NCBI RefSeq assembly: GCF_014646895.1
Contig: NZ_BMOD01000031.1
Coordinates: 1 to 46,634, forward strand
Length of the DNA: 46,634 nt
Direction of reading: 5' to 3'
Source of the DNA: Deinococcus roseus
GTDB taxonomy: Bacteria > Deinococcota > Deinococci > Deinococcales > Deinococcaceae
The position numbers and the translations under genes were made by a program. The notes beneath the pieces were generated by a model. The model was not told the origin of the DNA, made no database searches, and was given only the letters and a program-made list of their open reading frames with translations. Shown here in pieces: positions 1 through 9,487 of this stretch (position 1 is its first letter; each line of letters begins with the position of its first letter).

Positions 1-769
1 TGAAGACGATGCAGGGGGCGGCTTTCTTGGCCTGCTCGAAGAGGTCGCGAACACGGGCGGCACCGACGCCGACGAACATTTCGACGAAGTCTGAGCCGCT
101 GATGCTGAAGAAGGGGACGCGGGCTTCACCTGCGACGGCTTTGGCGAGCAACGTCTTGCCGCTTCCGGGAGGGCCGACCAACAAAATGCCGTGGGGGATG
201 CGTGCTCCGAGGGCGTGGAAGCGCTCAGGGTTCCTTAAAAACTCAACGACTTCCTGGAGTTCGTATTTGGCTTCTTCGCAGCCTGCGACGTCACTGAAGG
301 TCAGTTTGATTGAGCCTTCGGTTAAGACATGCGCTCTCGATTTGCTGAACTGGGTCACGCCCGCGTCCGAGTTGGCCCGCACGCTGCGGTTCATCCAGAG
401 GATCAGCAGAATGAACACACCCACGGAAGTCAGGGGCAGGATCAAATTCCACCAGTTGAAGTTGCTGATGGGCTGGATGTTGATGTTGACCCCGTATTTC
501 TGCAGGGAGCTGGTGCTGAGCAGGGGATCGTTGTTCAGGGTGCGAACAGTGATCAGGGTCTTGCCATCTTTGAGGGTGGCCTGCGCCTCAGTGGTGGCAC
601 CTTCTGGAACCAGGGTCACCGACTGAACCTGCTGGCTTTGCAGTTGCTTCTGGAATTCGCCGATGCTGACTGCGGTGCTCGGGGTGTTGCGGACCGCCAC
701 GCTGATCATGATGGCCAGGATGGCCACCACCAGAAACACCCACCAATAATTGAGTCCCCTGAGGTTCAT
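1..769 (-). CDS. ftsH: ATP-dependent zinc metalloprotease FtsH, N-terminal part (gene runs off the window)
   Basis: FtsH is a membrane-anchored AAA+ protease that extracts and degrades damaged or regulatory membrane and cytosolic proteins. The visible 256 codons begin MNLRGLNYWW at the ATG read from 769. They give a first membrane helix (about residues 8-25), an extracytoplasmic domain, a second membrane helix (about 113-130), and the start of the AAA domain with Walker A GPPGSGKT near residue 195, then SGSDFVEMFVGVGAARVRDL. The second half of the AAA domain and the HEXXH protease domain lie beyond base 1. The gene is divergent from dnaK, and the 208-bp gap holds an HspR-type operator, so shared heat control is possible but not shown. 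Identification is secure; only completeness is unknown. Confidence 0.95.
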   Translation of the reverse strand, partial: MNLRGLNYWWVFLVVAILAIMISVAVRNTPSTAVSIGEFQKQLQSQQVQSVTLVPEGATTEAQATLKDGKTLITVRTLNNDPLLSTSSLQKYGVNINIQPISNFNWWNLILPLTSVGVFILLILWMNRSVRANSDAGVTQFSKSRAHVLTEGSIKLTFSDVAGCEEAKYELQEVVEFLRNPERFHALGARIPHGILLVGPPGSGKTLLAKAVAGEARVPFFSISGSDFVEMFVGVGAARVRDLFEQAKKAAPCIVF

Positions 770-852
770 ACCCTATTTTAGCCACGTTTTCCTTACAAAC
801 GTATGAACCGCTGTCACAAAGAAATCTTAATCATCACATTTTTGTTACATTT

Positions 853-873
853 CCTGAGTGTATAACACTCAAG
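853..873. promoter_or_regulatory. HspR-type operator (HAIR) upstream of dnaK
   Basis: Seen: CCTGAGT-N7-ACTCAAG. The HAIR consensus known from HspR regulons is CTTGAGT-N7-ACTCAAG, so 13 of 14 arm positions match. It ends 4 bases before the -35 box of the dnaK promoter, where a bound repressor would hinder polymerase. It also lies in the divergent region with ftsH. The hspR gene itself is not in the window. Confidence 0.85.
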
Positions 874-877
874 TCTA

Positions 878-906
878 TTGACAAAGCTTACATTCATGGT
901 TATGAT
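878..906 (+). promoter_or_regulatory. sigma-70 type promoter of dnaK-grpE-dnaJ
   Basis: TTGACA (878-883), a 17-base spacer, and TATGAT (901-906): a perfect -35 box and a 5/6 -10 box. Transcription should start near 913, giving a leader of about 65 bases before the dnaK ATG. The HAIR operator lies directly upstream. Confidence 0.85.
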
Positions 907-977
907 GATCATTGTAACAAGCCTGTTTATGGCTTGCTGGAAGAAAAAACACCAAAGCACTGTAAAGGAGCTTGAAC

Positions 978-2867
<1,890 letters not shown>

Positions 2868-2975
2868 TTCATCCCCTCCCTCTCGTTGAACCCCAGCTCA
2901 ACCTGTTCCATAAAGGACAGCGTTCTGCATCTCCCCGGGGTTTAATGGGGGGGACTTTTTTGCAAGGAGCCTCCC

Positions 2976-3557
2976 ATGAGCGAAGAAAACCTGAAAGACC
3001 AGCACCTGACCGAAGACCAGGTGGATGAAGAAAACACCGAAGAGGACACCAGCGGCTTTGATCCCGAGGGCTTTGACCCCAACATGATGGCTGGTGTGCA
3101 GGAAATGATGGCCAAACTCCAGCGCGCAGATGAACTCGAAAAAGAAATAGGTGATCTGAAAGGCAAATACGCCCGCCTGCTCGCCGACTTCGAGAACTAC
3201 CGCCGCCGCACCAACCAGGATGTGCTGGACGCCCAGAGCGCAGGAGTGGGCAAGGCTGCTGAAGCCCTCTTTCCCATCCACGACGATCTGGACCGTGCCC
3301 TGCAAGCTGCCCAGCAGAACCCCGAGAGTGTTCTGGGAGGCATCCAGGGTGTGTACAACAACCTGATCCGCGCCTTCGAGAAACTGGGTCTGGAGCAGAC
3401 CGGGAAAGAAGGGGAGCAGTTTGACCCCAACTTTCACGAAGCCCTGACCGTGGTCCCTGGCGAACAGGACGATGTGATCGTGCAGGTGTACCAGAGCGGC
3501 TTCCGCATTGGCAGCAAACTGATCCGTCCAGCCCGTGTGGTGGTCAGCAAGAAGTAA
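2976..3557 (+). CDS. grpE: nucleotide exchange factor GrpE
   Basis: GrpE releases ADP from DnaK. The 193-aa product starts MSEENLKDQHLTEDQ with AGGAG nine bases upstream. It has the acidic disordered N-terminus typical of the family, a long helix beginning near residue 45, and the diagnostic stretch LLADFENYRRRTNQD (about 68-82). The C-terminal beta domain follows, with GFRIGSKLIRPARVVVSKK at the end. It lies between dnaK and dnaJ and is presumably co-transcribed from the dnaK promoter. Nothing unusual is seen in the protein. Confidence 0.97.
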   Translation: MSEENLKDQHLTEDQVDEENTEEDTSGFDPEGFDPNMMAGVQEMMAKLQRADELEKEIGDLKGKYARLLADFENYRRRTNQDVLDAQSAGVGKAAEALFPIHDDLDRALQAAQQNPESVLGGIQGVYNNLIRAFEKLGLEQTGKEGEQFDPNFHEALTVVPGEQDDVIVQVYQSGFRIGSKLIRPARVVVSKK

Positions 3558-3588
3558 GTTTACAGCAAGTTTACAGTTCACAGGCTAC

Positions 3589-3651
3589 AGTTCACAGTTT
3601 TGACCCTTACTTTTGCTGTCTTGACTGTCCACTGTAAACTGTGAACTTTTT
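3589..3651 (+). terminator. hairpin with U-run between grpE and dnaJ (repeat element)
   Basis: A perfect 12-bp inverted repeat, AGTTCACAGTTT (3589-3600) and AAACTGTGAACT (3636-3647), has a 35-base loop and is followed by TTTTT. It is preceded by further AGTTTACAG / AGTTCACAG units. A related element lies at 20322-20455, so this is a dispersed repeat. By position it may reduce read-through into dnaJ. The long loop makes a strong terminator uncertain. Confidence 0.5.
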
Positions 3652-3673
3652 GCTTCGCAGCAGGAGGTGAATG

Positions 3674-4567
3674 ATGGCATATAAGGACTACTACGACATC
3701 CTGGGGGTGAGCAAATCCGCCTCCGAAGATGACATCAAATCGGCGTACCGCAAGCTGGCCAAAAAATACCATCCAGACAAAAACAAGGATGATCCCAGCG
3801 CTGCAGACAGATTCAAGGAGATTGGAGAAGCCTACGCGGTCCTCTCCGATGCCGAGAAGAAAAAATATTATGACCAGTTCGGCTCCACCGGGCAGGTTCC
3901 CCCAGGAGGCTATCCCGGAGGCGGCTTCAATCCTCAGGATTTCCAGGGCGGCGGAGCGGCAGGTTTTGACCCCAGCCAGTTCAGCGACTTCTTCCAGCAA
4001 CTGTTTGGAATGGGTGGGGCCAGAGGAAGAGGACCCTCTCCTTTTGGGGACATGTTTGGCAGCGGGTTCCAGGGCCAACCCCAGGCCCAGAACCTGCAGG
4101 CCAGCCTGAACATCACCTTTCAGGAAGCCTACTCTGGCGGACCCAAAACCATTCAGGTGGATGGGAAGCGTCTGGAAATCAACATTCCGCCTTATACCAG
4201 GCACCACCAGAAACTGCGCCTGAGGGGGCAAGCACCCGGAGGCGGGGACATCATCCTGCGTCTGGATGTCAACCCCGATTCCACCTTCACCCTGGACGAA
4301 AACGACGTGCGGGTCTCTGTGGCCGTTCCAGTGACCGTGGCTGTTCTGGGCGGTAAGTGGAAAGTCCCAACCCTGAAAGGCAACGTGGAACTGACCATCC
4401 CTGCAGGCACCAGCAGCGGCAAAACCCTGCGCCTGCGCGGTCTGGGCTGGAAGCACAAGGAGTACACCGGAGACCAGCTGGTCACAGTGCAGATCCAGGT
4501 GCCCAGAACCCTGACGGATCAGGAACGGGAATTGTACCAGCAGCTGGATGATTTGCGCATGCAGTAA
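3674..4567 (+). CDS. dnaJ: J-domain co-chaperone, CbpA/DnaJ type without zinc finger
   Basis: J-domain protein that delivers substrates to DnaK and stimulates its ATPase. The 297-aa product begins MAYKDYYDILGVSK. The J domain carries the HPD tripeptide at about residues 33-35. A Gly/Phe-rich linker (about 75-135) leads into two C-terminal beta domains (about 140-290). None of the four CXXCXGXG zinc motifs of full-length DnaJ is present, so the architecture is that of CbpA. Two ATGs are adjacent (3671 and 3674). The second is preferred because AGGAGG at 3662-3667 lies 6 bases from it and only 3 from the first. It is the third gene of the dnaK operon, behind a hairpin repeat that may lower its expression. 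Confidence 0.93.
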   Translation: MAYKDYYDILGVSKSASEDDIKSAYRKLAKKYHPDKNKDDPSAADRFKEIGEAYAVLSDAEKKKYYDQFGSTGQVPPGGYPGGGFNPQDFQGGGAAGFDPSQFSDFFQQLFGMGGARGRGPSPFGDMFGSGFQGQPQAQNLQASLNITFQEAYSGGPKTIQVDGKRLEINIPPYTRHHQKLRLRGQAPGGGDIILRLDVNPDSTFTLDENDVRVSVAVPVTVAVLGGKWKVPTLKGNVELTIPAGTSSGKTLRLRGLGWKHKEYTGDQLVTVQIQVPRTLTDQERELYQQLDDLRMQ

Positions 4568-4682
4568 GCCGAGAGCCGAGGGCCGAGAGCATAAAAAGCA
4601 ACAGCTTGAGCTGCGTGTCCAACCACAATGCTGAAACAAAAGCTTTCTTTAGCCCTCGGCGCTGCGCTCTCGGCCCTCAGCC
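4568..4682. repeat. GCCGAG-type intergenic palindrome, copy 1
   Basis: It begins directly after the dnaJ stop codon. The left arm GCCGAGAGCCGAGGGC... (4568-4590) contains a 13-mer GAGGGCCGAGAGC that pairs perfectly with GCTCTCGGCCCTC at 4666-4678. The core is about 75 bases. Similar elements follow the stop codons at 5599 and 40857. It could form a long 3'-end stem-loop. Confidence 0.75.
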
Positions 4683-4747
4683 TTTATGAACCCCCCTTAA
4701 CATAGACACCCCCCTGGGTTTTCATACTTGCGAAAGGTCAAGCCTGA

Positions 4748-4753
4748 TACACT
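4748..4753 (+). promoter_or_regulatory. candidate -10 box for a leaderless transcript
   Basis: TACACT lies 9 bases before the ATG at 4763, and no Shine-Dalgarno sequence is seen between them. This spacing would place the transcript start on or next to the start codon, the leaderless arrangement known to be common in Deinococcus. No good -35 box was found at standard spacing. Confidence 0.4.
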
Positions 4754-4762
4754 ACCCCCTTG

Positions 4763-5599
4763 ATGAGGGCTGGCCTGATTTTCCTTTCGCTTTCTTTGCT
4801 GGCAACGGCCCAGGCGGGCAAATTCAATCCGGTGGGGGCGGGTGCCCTGATGCGGCTTCCCCACACCGAGGGGGATGCCTACCTGTGGGTGCCGCACAGT
4901 TGCAAACACAAAGCCTGCAGCCTGATGGTGGTGTCCCATTCCAGGGGCAACACCTCCGAGGCGACCCTGCAGAAACCGCACCTGATGCAGTTCTTCAAGA
5001 CTTTTGTGGACGATGGCATTGCGGTTTTGATCAGCAATGACGCTGGACCCAACACCTGGGGCAACGAGAAGGCCCTGCTGTACCTGAAAAGCATCTGGGA
5101 GGAAGCCCGCAGCAGCTTCCATTTCAATGGGAAGACTTTCGCTCTGGGTTACAGCATGGGTGGATTGCCTGCCAGTTTGAGTGTGCAAAAAACCCTCTAT
5201 CCGGTCAGTGCCCTGGTTTTGATCGATGCCCGTGTGGACATGCTGGCCGCTTACCAGGGCTCAGATGCCAGTCGGGTGCAGGAAATCCAGGTGGCTTACC
5301 AGCACGATCCGGCTGCAACTGAAAATCCCCTGCTGCACGACCCCATGACCGAAGCTTTTGCAGGAAGTGTGCCCCTGATGGTGATTGGCAGCAAAGACGA
5401 CCGCACGGTGCCCTTTGCAGACAATGGAGAGAAGTTCTTTTTGCTGCACGGGAAAAACCCCAACAGCGTGATGCTGCAACTGCCCGGAGGCCACCTGCAC
5501 ATGAACCGCTGGGACCCGGACACCGCCAGGGACATTCTGGGGTTTCTGAAGCACCTGAAGCCTGGGGTGGAGAAGCCAATGGAAGCGAACAAGCAGTAA
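4763..5599 (+). CDS. secreted alpha/beta hydrolase
   Basis: The 278-aa product begins MRAGLIFLSLSLLATAQA, a clear signal peptide with cleavage expected after AQA, so it should act outside the cytoplasmic membrane. The mature part has the alpha/beta hydrolase nucleophile elbow GYSMGG (Ser131), an Asp in KDDRTVPF (about 213) and a His in PGGHLHMN (about 242). These give an apparently complete Ser-Asp-His triad. HSRGNT near residue 60 is placed like an oxyanion-hole loop. The substrate cannot be told from sequence; esterase, lipase-like or peptidase-like activities are all possible. The in-frame TTG at 4760 is rejected in favour of the ATG. It is flanked on both sides by GCCGAG-type palindromes and is probably monocistronic and leaderless. 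Confidence 0.85.
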   Translation: MRAGLIFLSLSLLATAQAGKFNPVGAGALMRLPHTEGDAYLWVPHSCKHKACSLMVVSHSRGNTSEATLQKPHLMQFFKTFVDDGIAVLISNDAGPNTWGNEKALLYLKSIWEEARSSFHFNGKTFALGYSMGGLPASLSVQKTLYPVSALVLIDARVDMLAAYQGSDASRVQEIQVAYQHDPAATENPLLHDPMTEAFAGSVPLMVIGSKDDRTVPFADNGEKFFLLHGKNPNSVMLQLPGGHLHMNRWDPDTARDILGFLKHLKPGVEKPMEANKQ

Positions 5600-5604
5600 A
5601 GATG

Positions 5605-5814
5605 GCCGAGAGCCGAGGGCCGAGAGCTAAAGACAAAAAGGGGAATTCGAAGTGTTATGGACCGCCCAAGTTCTGGGCCATAAAGCAGGCAGAAAGCTGA
5701 AGCATCATGTATTTTCTGCCTGAGCCTTCTGCCTGCTTTCTTGATCTCAAACAGGGTCCAACTGGTCTGCCCCTCTGGTTTTCGGCCCTCGGCCCTTGGC
5801 TCTCGGCTCTCGGC
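5605..5814. repeat. GCCGAG-type intergenic palindrome, copy 2, with nested inverted repeat
   Basis: Five bases after the hydrolase stop. The left arm GCCGAGAGCCGAGGGC... spans 5605-5627, and the right arm CGGCCCTCGGCCCTTGG... spans 5783-5814. Between them is a second inverted repeat, AGCAGGCAGAA and TTCTGCCTGCT. The element separates the convergent hydrolase gene and the end of the peptide operon and may terminate both. Confidence 0.7.
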
Positions 5815-5853
5815 ACCGTCGCTGCAAATTCCGTGCCGCTCATGGGCAGCAGC

Positions 5854-6468
5854 TCAACTGACTTGCAGGCGCCTGGTCAGCACCTTGATTTTGGCCCGCA
5901 CCATGCCCAGCCTGAGGTCCTGCACAGGGATCACTTTTTGCAGGTGCTCCCAGATTTCGAGGTCTTCGGGGAAGCGGGTGGCAAATTTCCAGACCAGATC
6001 AAGGTCCTGGCTGCCCAGCACGGCACTGCGCACGCTTTCGTGCAGGTATTCCCGGTAGTCGCTGACGGCAGGGGCATCCGAGAAAGGCAAAAGTTCGCCC
6101 TGATAAAGGTCCACGGCTTCTGCAAGCCTGCCCTGCATGAGGAGGTTCTGCACGTCCAGAAAGTCGGCTTTCAGGCGCAGGGTGACGCGGTAGGGTCTGC
6201 TCTGGATGGGGACCAGTTTGGAGAGGCGGTGGATTTCCAGGGCCTGGTTCTGGCTTTCGCTCCACTCTCCGTAGAGTTCCATGCCCAGTTTGCTGCTGGT
6301 GACCCCGCAGGGGTTGGTGGCCAGGATGACCAGGATTTCGCAGAAACGGCGGCGGAGTTTCATCACCTCTCCAGAGAGGGTGGCGTGTTCCTGTCCCAGA
6401 AAGTGCAATTGCAGAATCTGGTGTTCGCCGGGGGCGGTTTCGGAGGGGGTCCAGGGAATGACGGTCAT
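5854..6468 (-). CDS. winged-helix transcriptional regulator (C-terminal domain of GAF-associated/BTAD type)
   Basis: The 204-aa product starts MTVIPWTPSE behind AAAGGAGG. After a short N-terminus comes a helix-turn-helix region, LRRRFCEILVILATNPCGVT...LGMELYGE (about 40-70). Next is SRPYRVTLRLKADFLDV, then GRLAEAVDLYQGELLPFSDAP (about 105-145) and a helical tail. From memory, this order matches the C-terminal DNA-binding half of GAF-domain regulators of actinobacteria, but here no GAF domain precedes it. It is the last gene of the peptide operon, 13 bp after the second permease gene. A role in controlling the locus together with the large regulator at 17477 is inferred from position only. Confidence 0.7.
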   Translation of the reverse strand: MTVIPWTPSETAPGEHQILQLHFLGQEHATLSGEVMKLRRRFCEILVILATNPCGVTSSKLGMELYGEWSESQNQALEIHRLSKLVPIQSRPYRVTLRLKADFLDVQNLLMQGRLAEAVDLYQGELLPFSDAPAVSDYREYLHESVRSAVLGSQDLDLVWKFATRFPEDLEIWEHLQKVIPVQDLRLGMVRAKIKVLTRRLQVS

Positions 6469-6481
6469 GGGCATCCTCCTT

Positions 6482-7948
6482 TCAGTGCAGCAGTCCTGCC
6501 CGCAGGCGGGTGGTTTGCAGGGTCTGGGCGGAAAACAGCAGGATCCCACTGAGCGCCACAACCACCGGGAGGGCTGCGGAAGCGGTGTAATCCAGCACGG
6601 GCCAGTGGTTGAATGCGCCCAGGTACCAGAGCACGAAGTACAGCACCTCGAAGAGGGTGTGGTTCTGGCTGAGGGCTCCCAGGGCAATGCTGAGGGTGCC
6701 TGTGAACAGGGCTGCAGCCAATACAGTGAGGGCTTCCAGCACCTGCCCATTTGCCAGGAAACGCAGGAAAACACTGCTGCACAAGGCAAAGCTGATCAGG
6801 ACTGCCGCAGCCCATTTGAAGAACAGCAACCTGTCTCCGTTCAGGGTGGTGAACAGCACGCCGGGCAACTGGTGCTGGTAAGCGCTGCTTCCGAGTCTGG
6901 ACAGCACCAGAACAGGGGCAACCAGGAGCAGGGGCAGCATGACCTGTGGGAACACAAATCCAGCAGCCCAGAGTGCGGCAGCCAGCAAAAGCGCACCGAA
7001 GGGGGTGCCTTTGAGGGCAATGCGCAGTTCCAGATTCAAAACCGTGAGCCACACTGGACCGGGGCGCATCCCTCTGACAGGTTTCTGGGAGGTCTTTGCA
7101 GCCCGGTAAGCGGTTTTGCGTGGAGCCTGATAAATGGCGGCACCCCAGCCCAGCAGCAGCAGTCCAGCGAACATCCAGCCCAGACGGCCCAGCAGGTAGG
7201 CTGGAGTCCAGTCAAATCCGGTCCAGGTGAAGGTGTGCACCTTCAGGTTCTCCGTGACCCCGATGTTGATGTCTTGCAGGTTGGGCTGGGCACTGATGCT
7301 GTACAGAATGTCTTTCATGATGGCAGCCACCCCCAGGGGATCAGGGAAGTGGGCATTGACGGCCAGGCTGGGAATCACCAGACCGGACCACAGGAAGAAA
7401 TAAATCAGGTTGCCTGCACCTGCCCTGAGGCCTCTGGCAGCCTCGAAGAACACGGCAAGGCAGCTCACCAGGAACATGCTGGGCAGCGTGACAAACAGGG
7501 TGGGCAAGAAAAGCTGTGCCGCATGCACCTCTGCAGCCTCTCCCCGGAAAAGCTGGATGGGCAGGGCTGTGATGGCCACGGTCAGGGCCAAAAAGGACAG
7601 CAGGGCAAAGTTGCTGAAGGCTTTGGAGCACAGGTAGGTGAATTTTTGAATGGGGCTGCTGAACACCAGTTGCCACACCCCCAGGCGGTGGTCCCGTTCC
7701 AGCGCATTTTTCACCAGATAAAATCCGGGCAGCGTGAACAGCATGGCCCCCAGAATGGCCACCACCAAACCCACCCAGGCGGAATTGTAAATTCCACGGG
7801 TGTTCATGGCGATCAGGGTCACGTAACTGGCGTCTTTTGCAGGCAGGTAAGAGCTGGTCAGGACCACCATCACCAGCAAAGCCAGAATCACGTAAGGGCT
7901 GCGCAACCGGTCTTTCAGGTCAGCCGAGGCGAGGCGCAAGCTGCGCAC
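6482..7948 (-). CDS. ABC transporter permease (second transporter of the peptide locus)
   Basis: The 488-aa integral membrane protein has many hydrophobic segments: the first at about residues 18-37 (YVILALLVMVVLTSS), more at about 55-80, 135-160 and 180-210, and several between 330 and 488. The GTG start at 7948 is chosen because GAGGAGGTG lies just upstream; a longer reading frame overlaps the ATPase gene heavily. It overlaps the upstream ATPase gene by 29 bases, so the two are surely co-translated. Segments near residue 95, RDHRLGVWQLVFSSPIQ, resemble the cytosolic coupling region of ABC-2 type permeases. It probably forms one transporter with the 7920-8822 ATPase. Substrate unknown; export of the locus peptide or self-protection are the context-based guesses. 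Confidence 0.85.
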   Translation of the reverse strand: MRSLRLASADLKDRLRSPYVILALLVMVVLTSSYLPAKDASYVTLIAMNTRGIYNSAWVGLVVAILGAMLFTLPGFYLVKNALERDHRLGVWQLVFSSPIQKFTYLCSKAFSNFALLSFLALTVAITALPIQLFRGEAAEVHAAQLFLPTLFVTLPSMFLVSCLAVFFEAARGLRAGAGNLIYFFLWSGLVIPSLAVNAHFPDPLGVAAIMKDILYSISAQPNLQDINIGVTENLKVHTFTWTGFDWTPAYLLGRLGWMFAGLLLLGWGAAIYQAPRKTAYRAAKTSQKPVRGMRPGPVWLTVLNLELRIALKGTPFGALLLAAALWAAGFVFPQVMLPLLLVAPVLVLSRLGSSAYQHQLPGVLFTTLNGDRLLFFKWAAAVLISFALCSSVFLRFLANGQVLEALTVLAAALFTGTLSIALGALSQNHTLFEVLYFVLWYLGAFNHWPVLDYTASAALPVVVALSGILLFSAQTLQTTRLRAGLLH

Positions 7949-8822
7949 GGGGCACCTCCTCTTTGCGGGTGTAAAACAGGTAGGCGTCTTCCAGGGTGGG
8001 CACTGCTGCAACAGCTTTTGAGGATGGAGCCGTCTGACTGAGAACGCGCACCAGCACACCATCTTCCTGCTGCACACTGGCGCTGATGGTGTACCTGCTT
8101 TGCACTTCTGGAAGGTCCTGCTCGGAGACCAGCAGGTTCCAGACTTTGCCTTTCATGCTGTCCTGCAGGGTTTTTGTCTCGTTCTGGAACACCACCTGGC
8201 CCTGGGAGAGCAACACCACCTGACGGGCCGCAGATTCGAGGTCCGAAACGATGTGGGTGGAAATCAGGATGATGCGGTCTTTTGCCAGCGAAAGCAGCAG
8301 TTGCCTGAACCGCACCCGCTCCTCGGGGTCCAGACCCACGGTGGGTTCATCCAGAATCAGGAGTTCAGGGTCTCCCAGGAGGGCCTGGGCAATCCCCACC
8401 CGTTGCCGCATCCCACCGGAGAAATCTCCGATGGGGCGGTGCAGGGCACTGGAGAGGTTCAGGGCTTCCAGCAGTTCCAGCGAGCGTTTTCTGGCTTTTG
8501 CAGCAGGAATGTTCTTCAGGGCCGACACGTAATCCAGAAATTCCAGCGGGCTGAGGTTGGGGTAGGCATTGAAATCCTGGGGCAGGTAGCCCAGTCTGGA
8601 ACGCAGAATCTGTGGGTTGCGGGTGATGTCCTGGCCCTGCCAGAGCAGTTTGCCTTCGGTGGGCCGCGTCAGGGTGGCCAGAATGCGGATCAGGCTGGAT
8701 TTTCCGGCCCCGTTGGGTCCCAGCAGGCCAATGATTCCGGGCTGCAGTTGCAGATTCACGTCCTGCAAAGCGGTTTTCTCTTTTGAATAACGGTGGGTCA
8801 GGTGTTCAATTCGAAAGTCCAT
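7920..8822 (-). CDS. ABC transporter ATP-binding protein (second transporter of the peptide locus)
   Basis: A 300-aa ATPase with all the standard motifs: Walker A GPNGAGKSS (about 34-42), Q-loop YLPQDF (about 84-89), signature FSGGMRQRVG (about 134-143), Walker B LLILDEPTVGLDP, and the switch His in ISTHIV. The C-terminal 80 residues are an accessory domain, as in exporter-type ATPases of the ABC-2 class. The ATG at 8822 follows GGAGG. It overlaps the preceding 229-aa gene by 25 bases and the following permease gene by 29, so this is a tightly coupled unit. Together with the permease it makes the second of two ABC systems in the operon. Confidence 0.92.
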   Translation of the reverse strand: MDFRIEHLTHRYSKEKTALQDVNLQLQPGIIGLLGPNGAGKSSLIRILATLTRPTEGKLLWQGQDITRNPQILRSRLGYLPQDFNAYPNLSPLEFLDYVSALKNIPAAKARKRSLELLEALNLSSALHRPIGDFSGGMRQRVGIAQALLGDPELLILDEPTVGLDPEERVRFRQLLLSLAKDRIILISTHIVSDLESAARQVVLLSQGQVVFQNETKTLQDSMKGKVWNLLVSEQDLPEVQSRYTISASVQQEDGVLVRVLSQTAPSSKAVAAVPTLEDAYLFYTRKEEVPRAQLAPRLG

Positions 8823-9487
8823 GGTCTGTCCTCCGTGCGGGCATGCTGCGCCCGGTGTGCCTGAAGTGCCCTCACAATGGCATGCGTGGCGGGCAAATGA
8901 AATTCAGCAAATCCCTGACCCGCCTCGAAAGGGGTGGGTTTGAGGGGGTTGATGAACCCGCAACTGCCATCCGGTTTCTGCTGAAAAGCCAGAAATTCAG
9001 CCACTTCGCGCACCACCGGGGTTTGCAGGTTCAGGTACAACATGAGTCTCAGCACATCTGCCGCCAGAGGCAGGTGGTATTCCCGGCAGGCCACCATCGC
9101 GCAGGCGGGGAGCACCGCCAGATGATCCTGTTCCAGCCTGGGGGGGTGATGCAGACTGTACCTCACCTGGGCCAGAAGCTCCTCATCCGAAAGCAGGAGC
9201 CAGTCCAGCACGGGACGGGGAGCGGGTGGCTCTGACCATTCGGCATTGAGGCTTTCTGGTTCCCCATTGCACATCTGCACGATGTCCTGCAACAATGCAC
9301 GCTGATGTTCTGGGTGGGGTTCATGCAGTTTCAGTTCGGCCCAGGCCTGAACGCTTTTCCAGTTGAACAGGGAAATCAGGTCAGAGGCCCTGGTCCCCTC
9401 CAGGTGGGAAGGGGAGGTGCTTGCTGTGAACTTCTTGAAGCCAGCATTCTCCTGCTGGGAACTGGACCAACCTTCAAATTCAGACAT
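8798..9487 (-). CDS. unrecognised protein with a QW-like repeat motif (peptide locus)
   Basis: The 229-aa soluble, mostly helical protein starts MSEFEGWSSSQQ; the ATG overlaps the end of the upstream gene by 8 bases, with AAGGAGATG before it. No membrane segment or signal peptide is seen. Residues near 175-195 read FLAFQQKPDGSCGFINP. This resembles the QW motif (QxxxGxW) of terpene cyclase/prenyltransferase alpha-alpha toroids, with Cys replacing Trp. HLPATHAIVRAL follows. A single motif does not prove that fold. It is the last of three consecutive unrecognised genes (11206 to 8798) between the peptidase and the second transporter, so a role in maturing, binding or sensing the peptides is possible. 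No catalytic residues can be assigned. Confidence 0.75.
   Translation of the reverse strand: MSEFEGWSSSQQENAGFKKFTASTSPSHLEGTRASDLISLFNWKSVQAWAELKLHEPHPEHQRALLQDIVQMCNGEPESLNAEWSEPPAPRPVLDWLLLSDEELLAQVRYSLHHPPRLEQDHLAVLPACAMVACREYHLPLAADVLRLMLYLNLQTPVVREVAEFLAFQQKPDGSCGFINPLKPTPFEAGQGFAEFHLPATHAIVRALQAHRAQHARTEDRPWTFELNT

Noticed and set aside
6281..8041. A 586-aa plus-strand frame across the ABC permease gene
   Set aside because: Antisense shadow of well-supported minus-strand genes; its translation is His/Gln/Gly-rich without domains.
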